A stretch of 64,000 nt of DNA from Bacillus sp. CH140a_4T (GTDB lineage Bacteria > Bacillota > Bacilli > Bacillales > Bacillaceae_G): contig NZ_WBPF01000022.1 of NCBI RefSeq assembly GCF_008923725.1, forward strand, positions 22,390 through 86,389, in the 5' to 3' direction. A program made the position numbers and the translations under genes. The notes beneath the pieces were generated by a model. That model was given only the letters and a program-made list of their open reading frames with translations. It did not search any database and was not told the DNA's origin. This document shows, one piece after another, positions 57,481 to 64,000 of this stretch. The stretch's first letter is position 1. Every line of letters begins with the position of its first letter.

Positions 57481-57676
57481 CCGAACATACATCTTAAACA
57501 AACGTTTGATTAACTCCCTATTTTTCTTTGTTAACCCTTGAGCCGTATCGATTTCTTCCTACCGAACATACATCTTAAACAAACGTTTGATTAATTCCCC
57601 TTTTTTCTTTGTTAACCCTTGAGTTGCATCGGTTTCTTCCTACCGAACATACATCTTAAACAAACGTTTGATTAAA
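57481..57676. repeat. Tandem array of 81-bp units, about 2.4 copies
   Basis: Units begin CCGAACATACATCTTAAAC at 57481, 57562 and 57643, exactly 81 bases apart. Units 1 and 2 differ at only a few positions, and unit 3 is cut at the palindrome. Each contains CAAACGTTTG, a 10-bp perfect palindrome, as a likely protein site. It is non-coding and lies in a 422-base spacer upstream of yusI. Confidence 0.9.
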
Positions 57677-57685
57677 AATAAAAAA

Positions 57686-57704
57686 GAAGCCTTTAACAGG
57701 CTCC
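57686..57704 (-). terminator. Terminator after the lipoprotein gene
   Basis: AGCCT and AGGCT arms around TTAAC, with U-rich sequence following in the minus transcript. Confidence 0.6.
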
Positions 57705-57708
57705 TTCA

Positions 57709-58236
57709 TCATCGACTCAAATAATCTGCAATTGTTTGAAATACTATGATATACATATTATGAATATTTTGATCCGAAACAGTATCATTATATAATCCCA
57801 TACCCCAATATTGTCCCTCGTGATTCCCCATATTTACAAATCCTTGTGTATACATCATAGCTCTATCCCTTGGAGCGTTATCATAATCTAAATCTTTTTC
57901 AGTAAAAATCAAATATGGCCGATCCTTTAGACCGATAAAAAATACTGGCTTCTTTAATGATAAAAATAAGTCCGTATACTGCTCCTTTGATGCTTCTTGA
58001 AAGTATTCTTTCATGACAAGAAAACCATCAACTTTTGCTGCTTTCTCCTGTATCTCTTCTAACTTCACATTTTCAAACTTTATATTCCTAAACGTATCTT
58101 TCGGCTTTTCTCCAACAACTCCAATTACGAGTGCTCTCCCGTTGTATTCTAAATTCTCTCCTTTGTTATCCTTTGCACACCCAGTACTCACTAGGCATAA
58201 CAATATAAAAACTAAGAAATACAGTGAACGCTTCAT
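57709..58236 (-). CDS. Hypothetical lipoprotein
   Basis: A 175-residue secreted lipoprotein with a signal peptide and lipobox VSTGC at residue 20. The mature domain (ALVIGVVGEKPKDTFRNIKFENV, FLVMKEYFQEASKEQYTDLF) is unrecognised. The C-terminus has GQYWGMGLYNDTVS. GAGGGG precedes the ATG. A solute-binding or spore-envelope role is possible but not shown. Confidence 0.7.
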   Translation of the reverse strand: MKRSLYFLVFILLCLVSTGCAKDNKGENLEYNGRALVIGVVGEKPKDTFRNIKFENVKLEEIQEKAAKVDGFLVMKEYFQEASKEQYTDLFLSLKKPVFFIGLKDRPYLIFTEKDLDYDNAPRDRAMMYTQGFVNMGNHEGQYWGMGLYNDTVSDQNIHNMYIIVFQTIADYLSR

Positions 58237-58380
58237 ATAGCACCCTCCCCCTCTTTTCAGTCAAGTGACAAAAATGTAAGGTGAATTCAAGAAAATGTAA
58301 GTAAAATCGATAGCCCAATTGGATTTTCTATATTATAATCAATTGAATTTATTTACATTACTAAAACATAGGAGATTATC

Positions 58381-59028
58381 ATGAAGAAATTTAAACTTTC
58401 GTCTCTTTTTCCGTTAAGTTATATACTTCTACTCGTACTCGTAAGTCCCCTTTACGATGTACTAAATAAATCTACTGTACACGCAGTAGATGTCACAACT
58501 GTAGTAGATGATTGGATTCCATTTGTGAAAGCATTTATTATTCCTTATTTACTTTGGTTTCCTTACTTATACGGCGCACTTATTTATTATTGCTTTGCAG
58601 ATCGAAAACAATATTATGTCACTTTAAGTAGTATCATCCTTGGAAAACTTGCTTGTTTTTCTATTTATTATTTTTGGCAGACAACTGTACCACGTCCAAC
58701 AGTCGTTGGATCAGACGTATTTTCCGAACTAGTTCGCTATATTTATAGTATCGATCAACCGGTAAACTGTTTCCCTAGCATTCACGTTCTTACTACATTT
58801 GTTATTATGTTAGCTGCCTTTAAACGTAGAGAACAACACGCTTTTGAATATTACATTCTTACGTTCTTCGGTACGCTTATTATTTTATCAACGCTATTTA
58901 CGAAGCAACATGCATTTGTAGACGCCATTTCTGGAATGACGCTTGCAAGCATACTTTACTTCGGCGTTCAGCTGTTATTAGCAAAAGAAACAGTACGTGT
59001 TCCAGTAAAACAAAATCATAAAATGTAA
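58381..59028 (+). CDS. PAP2-family membrane phosphatase
   Basis: A 215-residue integral membrane protein with about five helices. The PAP2 motifs are degenerate but in order: PRPTVVGSD (motif 1 region), NCFPSIHVLTTFV (motif 2, PSIH) and TKQHAFVDAISG (motif 3, HxxxD). It probably dephosphorylates a lipid phosphate or undecaprenyl pyrophosphate. GGAGA precedes the ATG. Confidence 0.85.
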   Translation: MKKFKLSSLFPLSYILLLVLVSPLYDVLNKSTVHAVDVTTVVDDWIPFVKAFIIPYLLWFPYLYGALIYYCFADRKQYYVTLSSIILGKLACFSIYYFWQTTVPRPTVVGSDVFSELVRYIYSIDQPVNCFPSIHVLTTFVIMLAAFKRREQHAFEYYILTFFGTLIILSTLFTKQHAFVDAISGMTLASILYFGVQLLLAKETVRVPVKQNHKM

Positions 59029-59029
59029 A

Positions 59030-59058
59030 AAGCAGACTGTGGCTTCCAGTCTGCTTTT
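59030..59058 (+). terminator. Terminator after PAP2 gene
   Basis: AAAGCAGACTG and CAGTCTGCTTT arms with a 7-base loop, then TCTCTAT. Confidence 0.8.
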
Positions 59059-59064
59059 CTCTAT

Positions 59065-59222
59065 ATAAAGTGAAACTTTAATCAGTGGGGGTTTTGTTCA
59101 TCCCCCACTGATTATTAGTTGAACCAATCGGGCTTTTACGGGCAGTTGATCACCCACCTAACTTCTTTGCTTTCGCTGAATTTTGAGGTGGGGGTCTTAC
59201 TGCCCGTTAAATGCGGGATAAA
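59065..59222 (+). mobile_element. Full-length bcr1-like repeat with target duplication
   Basis: A 148-bp element (59070-59217) flanked by ATAAA on both sides, reported as TTTAT for bcr1. It contains two hairpins: CAGTGGGGG/CCCCCACTG near the left end, and a larger one joining GGGCAG to CTGCCC with CCCACCT/AGGTGGG inside. bcr1 is a non-autonomous element specific to the B. cereus group. It lies between convergent genes. Confidence 0.85.
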
Positions 59223-59236
59223 AGAAGATTTTCAAT

Positions 59237-60250
59237 TTAAGATTGCGGTACAGTCATATCACCAGAATGAATACGACCTGCTTTTTTAAGAGCAATGTAA
59301 AGTATATAAGAAACAGCTACTGGAATGATGATATAAGTGATTACCATCGCCGGGACAACTTCCCATCCTTCGCTAGAAATTAAATTAATTGGTGCGATAA
59401 GAGAACTTAATCCAAGACCTGCAATTTCTTTTCCTGCTTCCAGTTGGAAAATTAATGCGGATACTGGACCAACTATAGCACTGGCGACGACAGTTGGGAC
59501 GAGAATCATTGGATTTTTAGTGATATTTGGCAACTGTACTTTCGGAGTACAAAGTGCTTGAGCTAATATGCCACCTAAATTATTTTCTTTCGCTGAAATA
59601 ACAGAGAATCCGATAAACTGAGCAACGCATCCGGCAAGAGCAGCACCACCTGCAACACCGTCTAAGCTAAGTGCGATCGCTAACGCAGCTGATGAAGCTG
59701 GAGAGATAAGTAATAGTCCCCAAACTACTGCAATGACGATAGAAGCGATGAACGGGCTACCAGCTGAGCTATCTTTAATAAATGCTCCAACTGTATTTAA
59801 AACGGGAGTAATATTATGAGATAACCAAATACCGACTAAACCCGAACCTAATATGGCCGCAAATGGAACGAGCATCATATCTAATGCAGTTTTTCCACTT
59901 AAACGTTTACCAATATATACAGCTAAAGTTGCTGTTAATAATGCACCGATTGGCTCACCTGTTTTAATAATTAGACCTGCTTCAGTAATTGAAATGGATC
60001 CAGCACCAATCGCTCCAGCTACCATAGCCGAGAAGATTACAAGACCATTTGCACCGAGCATAAAAGCAATTCCGGCACCAATGGCTGGTGCCATAAGTGA
60101 TTTTGCAACAACTCCGATTGTAATAAGCAACGGAATATCAACAATTCTTCCTATATTTTCGATTAGTAAACCAATTCCAAGGGATACGAAAATACCTTGC
60201 GCGATTCCAGCTGACGCTTTAAATACACGAGACATTATATATTCCTTCAT
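59237..60250 (-). CDS. PTS_EIIC_2-family membrane transporter-like protein
   Basis: A 337-residue protein with about eight to ten membrane helices, glycine- and alanine-rich (GAGIAFMLGANGLVIFSAMVAGAIGAGS). It matches the PTS EIIC-type family lacking EIIA and EIIB partners. It is 22 bases downstream of ldh and probably in one operon, so it may move a carboxylate or sugar tied to lactate metabolism (inference). GGAGAAGGTG precedes the chosen ATG. Confidence 0.78.
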   Translation of the reverse strand: MKEYIMSRVFKASAGIAQGIFVSLGIGLLIENIGRIVDIPLLITIGVVAKSLMAPAIGAGIAFMLGANGLVIFSAMVAGAIGAGSISITEAGLIIKTGEPIGALLTATLAVYIGKRLSGKTALDMMLVPFAAILGSGLVGIWLSHNITPVLNTVGAFIKDSSAGSPFIASIVIAVVWGLLLISPASSAALAIALSLDGVAGGAALAGCVAQFIGFSVISAKENNLGGILAQALCTPKVQLPNITKNPMILVPTVVASAIVGPVSALIFQLEAGKEIAGLGLSSLIAPINLISSEGWEVVPAMVITYIIIPVAVSYILYIALKKAGRIHSGDMTVPQS

Positions 60251-60272
60251 TTGTTTCACCTTCTCCTATAAG

Positions 60273-61223
60273 TTAGTAACCAATTGTTTTCATATAATCA
60301 CGTAAAATATCGTTTGATTTTGCGAATCGAGATTCTTCATCCTCTGTTAAGTTTAGTTCTACAACTTCTTTCATACCATCTCTAGTAATAATAGCTGGCA
60401 CTCCTGTACAAATATCATATTCACCGTACTCCCCATCTAAAATGGCTGAGACAGCAATTACACGGTGATCATCGTTAAAGATTGAACTCGCAATATACGC
60501 TAGAGAATTTCCAATTCCGTAATAAGTAGTACCTTTTCGTTTATAAATTTCCCATCCAGCTTTTGCAGTCTTCTCAACAATTTCATCTAAATCTATTTCA
60601 CCAAATCGTTCTTTTTGTTCTTCTAAAATTTGTAGAATTGGCTTTCCACCAACAGCTACGTGAGACCAAGCAACCATTTGAGAATCACCATGTTCTCCTA
60701 ATGAATACCCATGGATACTACGAGGATCTACATGTAACATTTCAGATAAAATTGTTTTTAAGCGAGAAGAATCTAGTGATGTACCAGTACCGATTACACG
60801 ATTTCTAGGTAATCCAGATAATTTCCACACTTGATATGTAATAATATCAACTGGGTTCGATGCAAGTAAGAAAATACCATCAAATCCACTTTCCATTACG
60901 CCGCCAACAATACTTTCCATAATCTTCGCACTCGCTCCTAAAGTATCTAAGCGACTTTGTCCAGGTTTTGGTGCTGGTCCTGCTGTAATAATAACGATGT
61001 CCATATCTTTACAGTCTTCATAGCTTCCTGCATATACTTTTGTTCTTGTATTTGTAAAGTTAATGCAATGTGATAAATCCATCGCTTCCCCAACTGCACG
61101 TTCATGATTTATATCAATTAATAATAGTTCTTCGCAAATGCCTTGATTTACAATGGAATATGCACAACTTGATCCAACTAATCCAGTACCGATAATTGCA
61201 ATTTTTCTTGTATTTCGTTTCAT
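60273..61223 (-). CDS. ldh: L-lactate dehydrogenase
   Basis: A 316-residue enzyme reducing pyruvate to L-lactate with NADH. NAD fold [17 protein letters not shown] at the start, [19 protein letters not shown] holding the substrate-loop arginine, and the catalytic histidine in [11 protein letters not shown] near residue 178. GGTSLDSSR-type and NPVDI motifs are present. TTAGGAGAG precedes the ATG; the frame to 61424 passes through the Rex-like site. B. cereus carries several ldh genes, and this is one. Confidence 0.93.
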   Translation of the reverse strand: MKRNTRKIAIIGTGLVGSSCAYSIVNQGICEELLLIDINHERAVGEAMDLSHCINFTNTRTKVYAGSYEDCKDMDIVIITAGPAPKPGQSRLDTLGASAKIMESIVGGVMESGFDGIFLLASNPVDIITYQVWKLSGLPRNRVIGTGTSLDSSRLKTILSEMLHVDPRSIHGYSLGEHGDSQMVAWSHVAVGGKPILQILEEQKERFGEIDLDEIVEKTAKAGWEIYKRKGTTYYGIGNSLAYIASSIFNDDHRVIAVSAILDGEYGEYDICTGVPAIITRDGMKEVVELNLTEDEESRFAKSNDILRDYMKTIGY

Positions 61224-61313
61224 AGCAATCTCTCCTAATTGATCATATAATCTATTTCTTTTGTTCTTTACACTCCTAATTATAGAGATTCCCACGATAG
61301 AAACCATGGATAC

Positions 61314-61333
61314 TTTGTGAAATATTGAACAAA
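61314..61333. promoter_or_regulatory. Candidate Rex operator upstream of ldh
   Basis: TTTGTGAAATATTGAACAAA matches the Rex box TTGTGAA-N4-TTCACAA at about 12 of 14 defined positions. A second half-site, TTTTTGTGAATTGTTA, follows at about 61345. Rex represses ldh when NAD+ is high in Gram-positive bacteria. Confidence 0.65.
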
Positions 61334-61432
61334 GTTTTTGTCCTTTTTGTGAATTGTTATATTCCATTTTCGTCATATTTGTTACAACTGGAAAAATATT
61401 TATTATATATTTATTGACATACACAAAAGAAA

Positions 61433-61462
61433 AAAACGAGCGACTTCATTCGCCCGTTTTTT
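61433..61462 (-). terminator. Terminator after the CotF-like genes
   Basis: Arms ACGAGCGA and TCGCCCGT-type (one mismatch) flanked by A6 and T6. Confidence 0.65.
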
Positions 61463-61469
61463 CATCCCA

Positions 61470-61718
61470 TTATTCTGCACTTAATTGGCCTTTTAATTGC
61501 TGTACAATCATTGGGTTAGCAGGTGCTGCCGGTTTGTAATAACTCTTTTGCTTTGCGTACTCATACATATTACGTTGACGCATCTCATCTTGATTACGAA
61601 TTTGAATTAACGTTTGATGTAACTGTTCATTATCAGACTGAGCAATATAATTTGCATAACTTGTTAAACTTGCATTTAACCCTGCTAAATAATCATTTAC
61701 CATATCTTTTTCATTCAT
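61470..61718 (-). CDS. CotF-like spore coat protein, C-terminal half
   Basis: An 82-residue protein. KDMVNDYLAGLNASLTSYANYIAQ and QIRNQDEMRQRNMYEYAKQKSYYKPAAPA are typical of the C-terminal part of CotF-family coat proteins, including the tyrosine-rich YYKPA end. It follows the N-terminal-type gene by 13 bases. It is probably expressed in the mother cell during sporulation. Confidence 0.82.
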   Translation of the reverse strand: MNEKDMVNDYLAGLNASLTSYANYIAQSDNEQLHQTLIQIRNQDEMRQRNMYEYAKQKSYYKPAAPANPMIVQQLKGQLSAE

Positions 61719-61731
61719 CTGTCGTTTCCTC

Positions 61732-61917
61732 CTATCCTAGGAAAGTCATTAATTGCTGTTTCGTATTTCGTGCATCTTGCGCATCCTTTTGTAACATTTG
61801 TTTCAGTTGTGGATCTGTACAAGCCTGTGCATACTGGTCCAGCTTGTTAATAATTGTTGCATGTCCACCGATTAAATGACGTAAATTTTCTACTTCAAGC
61901 TCTGTTAAGTTTTGCAT
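61732..61917 (-). CDS. CotF-like spore coat protein, N-terminal half
   Basis: A 61-residue protein (LTELEVENLRHLIGGHATIINKLDQYAQACTDPQLKQML region) resembling the first part of CotF. In B. subtilis CotF is one precursor cut into ~5 and 8 kDa pieces. Here the two parts are separate adjacent genes of just those sizes, as in the yraG-yraF arrangement. AGAAAGGTAGG precedes the ATG. Confidence 0.78.
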   Translation of the reverse strand: MQNLTELEVENLRHLIGGHATIINKLDQYAQACTDPQLKQMLQKDAQDARNTKQQLMTFLG

Positions 61918-62127
61918 AGAATAATCCTACCTTTCTTCTTTCATTCTTCTTTAGTATTCTGTTCTTTTTGAATCGTATTCATGAAAAAGCTTTCTTACAT
62001 TTCAAATCAATCACATCTATTTATAAATCCAATAAAATGTTATAATTACAGAAAAATACAAATTTTCAATAGGTAACCTATGACAACAATATAATCCCCA
62101 AACAAACCATAGTAGGTAGGTGTGCTT

Positions 62128-62334
62128 ATGCCAAAATATTTTAAAGTTATCTTCTTAATGGTTTATGCGATACTGTATGTAAAATTGTTGATTGATATAT
62201 TAACTTCAAAACCACTATTCACTTCTATACCTTTACATATGTTATTTCTCATTTGTTTTCTATTTATAGCACTTAACAATTATATAAATCAGAACACTGC
62301 ATTTTTCTTAGTATTTGTTAGTGCCACCTATTAG
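62128..62334 (+). CDS. Small membrane protein
   Basis: A 68-residue unrecognised protein with two membrane helices (VIFLMVYAILYVKLLIDIL and MLFLICFLFIALNNYI). TAGGTAGGTG precedes the ATG used; a GTG two codons upstream is alternative. No function can be inferred. Confidence 0.55.
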   Translation: MPKYFKVIFLMVYAILYVKLLIDILTSKPLFTSIPLHMLFLICFLFIALNNYINQNTAFFLVFVSATY

Positions 62335-62382
62335 TAAGTGTTAGTTTCATTAAAAGTACTCTTATATAAAGGAGCAATGAAC

Positions 62383-62512
62383 ATGAAGACCCATGAATTC
62401 CTTACAGAAATCCAGAAGGGCTCTGAACCTAGTCCCTATCAAGATCCCATCGCATTCAGTTTCGTTTGCTTTTTCTTAGCGATATATACATTTTTCAAAC
62501 CTGCAAAATGAT
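62383..62512 (+). pseudogene. Possible frameshifted small gene
   Basis: AAAGGAGC precedes an ATG opening MKTHEFLTEIQKGSEPSPYQDPIAF. In frame it then runs antisense into the TetR gene. Removing one T at 62460-62463 would instead give a hydrophobic end FVCFFLAIYTFFKPAK and a stop at 62512, just before a terminator. That suggests a single-base frameshift in a ~42-residue peptide gene, or a read error. Confidence 0.35.
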
Positions 62513-62559
62513 ATCATTTCATGAAAAAAAACCTACCATTCTTTTCAAATCATATGCAC

Positions 62560-62595
62560 AAAAAACCTTAGAATTGCTTCTAAGGTTTTTTGTTG
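62560..62595. terminator. Bidirectional terminator
   Basis: Fourteen-base arms AAAAAACCTTAGAA and TTCTAAGGTTTTTT with a TTGC loop, ahead of the TetR stop. Confidence 0.9.
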
Positions 62596-62608
62596 TCTCG
62601 CTTCCTAT

Positions 62609-63166
62609 TCACTTTCGCATCACATTTAATCCTTTAATAAACGTTTCTAATAATACATGTAAACTTGTATCTAAATCTAATGGCAAACCAAATCCACCTT
62701 GCTGCTCAATCGACGCAAATCCGTGACAAATACTTCTGAATCCACGTGTCGCATGAAGTGCATTCTCTCCTTCTAAGCCGTACTGTTGTAAAACCTGAAG
62801 ACAAAGCTTTACAATTCCGTCACCTGCTTTTCTTACTTCTTCATCTCGTAAAAAGGTTGCTTCATACAGTCCAGGATGTTTGCGGACGAATGCTACATAC
62901 GCTTCTCCTAAAGCATGAATTGCTTCATCCATATGTTTACCCTCAGCCGCTTCTTCCAGTCTGTTATGCAGCTGTTTTATTCCGTAAATACCAAGATTTT
63001 TCCGCACATCTTGTAAACCTTTCACATGATTGTATAGCGAAGGTGAACGTACCCCTAACCTTTGCGCTAATGAAGCTAATGTTACTTCTTGTATTCCATT
63101 TGCATCTGCAATTTCGACCGCTGTTTCTACAATTTTCTGCAATGTAAGTCCGATTCTCGGTGACAT
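62609..63166 (-). CDS. TetR/AcrR-family regulator (WHG domain)
   Basis: A 185-residue repressor. The N-terminal helix-turn-helix is EVTLASLAQRLGVRSPSLYNHVKG, and the C-terminus has the WHG-type pattern (FRSICHGFASIEQQGGFGLPLDLD). It starts 3 bases after the end of the metallo-hydrolase gene, so both share an operon whose promoter carries two operator-like palindromes; autorepression is likely. Confidence 0.9.
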   Translation of the reverse strand: MSPRIGLTLQKIVETAVEIADANGIQEVTLASLAQRLGVRSPSLYNHVKGLQDVRKNLGIYGIKQLHNRLEEAAEGKHMDEAIHALGEAYVAFVRKHPGLYEATFLRDEEVRKAGDGIVKLCLQVLQQYGLEGENALHATRGFRSICHGFASIEQQGGFGLPLDLDTSLHVLLETFIKGLNVMRK

Positions 63167-63169
63167 AAA

Positions 63170-63892
63170 TTAACCCTCTTTCACACTTTCTATATTCCGC
63201 TTAGCTTCCTTAATAGCAAGTTTTATGACAGTGCCTGGATTCTTTATCATTTTCCCATGTCCTGCCGCAAGTAAGGAAGGCTCATATTCGCTTAGCTTCT
63301 CTGCACTTTGTAATGATATTTCTTTGCTCCACGTTGCCATCGCAGGAAACGGAAACCAAAATTTCATTTGTCCCGAAACAGCCATACCTCCTCTTGTTTG
63401 GAAGGCATCCCCGACAATAAGAGCTTTATTTCGTACATCAAGGAACGACATGGATCCTGGCGTATGTCCCGGTGTCATAATCGCAAGAAGCGATCCAACT
63501 CGGTCGCCATCTTCCAATAAAACATCAGGTACCGTTTTTATCTTTTTAGGTACACCGCCTTTTATCGGTATATTCGGTTCATCCTTTTGTAACGTCGTAT
63601 CTCCTTCTAACAGCTTTGCGTCCCGTTTAGAAATATAGACTGGAACATTAGGAAGCACTTCCTTCAATGCGTCTAATGCACCAATATGATCATCATGCGC
63701 ATGTGTTAATACAATCTTAGTAATTGGTTTCCCTATTTTCTCAGCCGCCTGTAAAATTCCTTTCGCGCTATATGGCAAAGCCGCATCAATTAAAGTTAAA
63801 CCATCTTCTTCCTCGACAAAGTAACAATTCACAGGAAACACTCTTGGCAAAAATGACAATTGATATACCGTTTTTTCATGTATCACTCTCAT
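63170..63892 (-). CDS. MBL-fold metallo-hydrolase
   Basis: A 240-residue zinc hydrolase. LTHAHDDHIGALD (HxHxDH) near residue 70, the HTPGSMSF histidine near 145, GDAFQTRGG and the C-terminal GHG complete the metallo-beta-lactamase site. The substrate is unknown and beta-lactam hydrolysis is not implied. I use MRVIHEK, behind AAAGGGAG; the frame to 63937 would enter the operator. Confidence 0.9.
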   Translation of the reverse strand: MRVIHEKTVYQLSFLPRVFPVNCYFVEEEDGLTLIDAALPYSAKGILQAAEKIGKPITKIVLTHAHDDHIGALDALKEVLPNVPVYISKRDAKLLEGDTTLQKDEPNIPIKGGVPKKIKTVPDVLLEDGDRVGSLLAIMTPGHTPGSMSFLDVRNKALIVGDAFQTRGGMAVSGQMKFWFPFPAMATWSKEISLQSAEKLSEYEPSLLAAGHGKMIKNPGTVIKLAIKEAKRNIESVKEG

Positions 63893-63915
63893 ATTTCCAG
63901 CTCCCTTTCCGAATA

Positions 63916-63955
63916 AAACTAACGCTATTAGTTTCATTATACTAATGGCATTAGT
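63916..63955 (-). promoter_or_regulatory. Twin TetR-type operators and -10
   Basis: AAACTAA-N5-TTAGTTT (63916-63934) and ACTAATG-N-CATTAGT (63941-63955) are similar palindromes 22 bases apart by centre. Between them the minus strand reads TATAAT. They lie just upstream of the hydrolase-tetR operon, fitting autorepression. Confidence 0.7.
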
Positions 63956-63983
63956 TTTATGACACTAAAATTTTCATTTTTGC

Positions 63984-64000
63984 AAAAAAAAAAAAAAAAA
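63984..64000 (+). other. Run of at least 17 A at window edge
   Basis: The window ends in an unbroken A tract preceded by TTGC. It may be a real homopolymer, a terminator tail of the next gene or a contig boundary. Confidence 0.6.

Noticed and set aside
57481-57676. CRISPR array
   Set aside because: The units are head-to-tail 81-bp copies with no alternation of short repeats and unique spacers, and no cas genes are present.

Overview
The window is a chromosomal segment of a Bacillus cereus-group bacterium (B. cereus, thuringiensis or anthracis lineage). The evidence is the low-GC sequence with strong AGGAGG-type ribosome binding sites, many spore genes (cdaS, yutH, yutC, yunB, a Spo0E-like peptide, CotF-like coat proteins), and gene order matching the yui-yum-yut-yun-suf-met-yus region of B. 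subtilis. It also carries repeats of the bcr1 type, described only in this group. I see no rRNA, tRNA, phage, CRISPR array or complete insertion sequence.

Layout. 1-16 kb: cdaS (c-di-AMP), pepA, yuiC/yuiB/NUDIX, two flavin oxidoreductases (ndh-type yumB and ferredoxin reductase yumC), accessory genes (GyrI-like, MFS, HTH, DUF523, lipoprotein, O-methyltransferase, GNAT), then yutM, dapF, yuzB and yutJ. 16-29 kb: a Spo0E-like peptide, a FetAB-type ABC pair, membrane and resistance-like genes inserted between yutJ and yuzD relative to B. subtilis, then yuzD, yutI, yutH, pgpA and a MacB-like ABC exporter. 29-42 kb: a quinone reductase, yutF, a SufR-like regulator, yutE, glpX, a structured non-coding locus upstream of an S4-domain gene, yutD, yutC, a TipAL-type regulator, lipA, yunA, yunB and yunC. 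42-51 kb: yunD (apparently a CUG start), a PadR/VanZ pair bracketed by 66-bp direct repeats, and the sufCDSUB operon. 51-64 kb: tandem metQ genes with metI and metN under a SAM riboswitch, yusD/E/F, gcvH, yusI, an 81-bp tandem repeat, a PAP2 phosphatase, a PTS-like permease with ldh, CotF-like genes, and a TetR/metallo-hydrolase operon.

How the genes work together. Iron-sulfur supply recurs: sufCDSUB, A-type carrier yutM, NifU-like yutI, YuzB, YuzD, the SufR-like regulator, and the Fe-S client LipA, whose product lipoate is carried by GcvH. Redox balance is represented by yumB, yumC, yutJ and ldh, with candidate Rex or Fnr sites at ndh and ldh. Methionine uptake is under S-box control.

The least explained parts are non-coding. 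They are a promoter-to-terminator structured RNA locus beside a zinc-ribbon/S4-domain protein (33.7-34.05 kb), two or three families of palindromic repeats with covariation or target duplications, and adjacent divergent genes that both seem to lack ATG, GTG or TTG starts. Functional names rest on motif and family recognition by eye; no database search was run.
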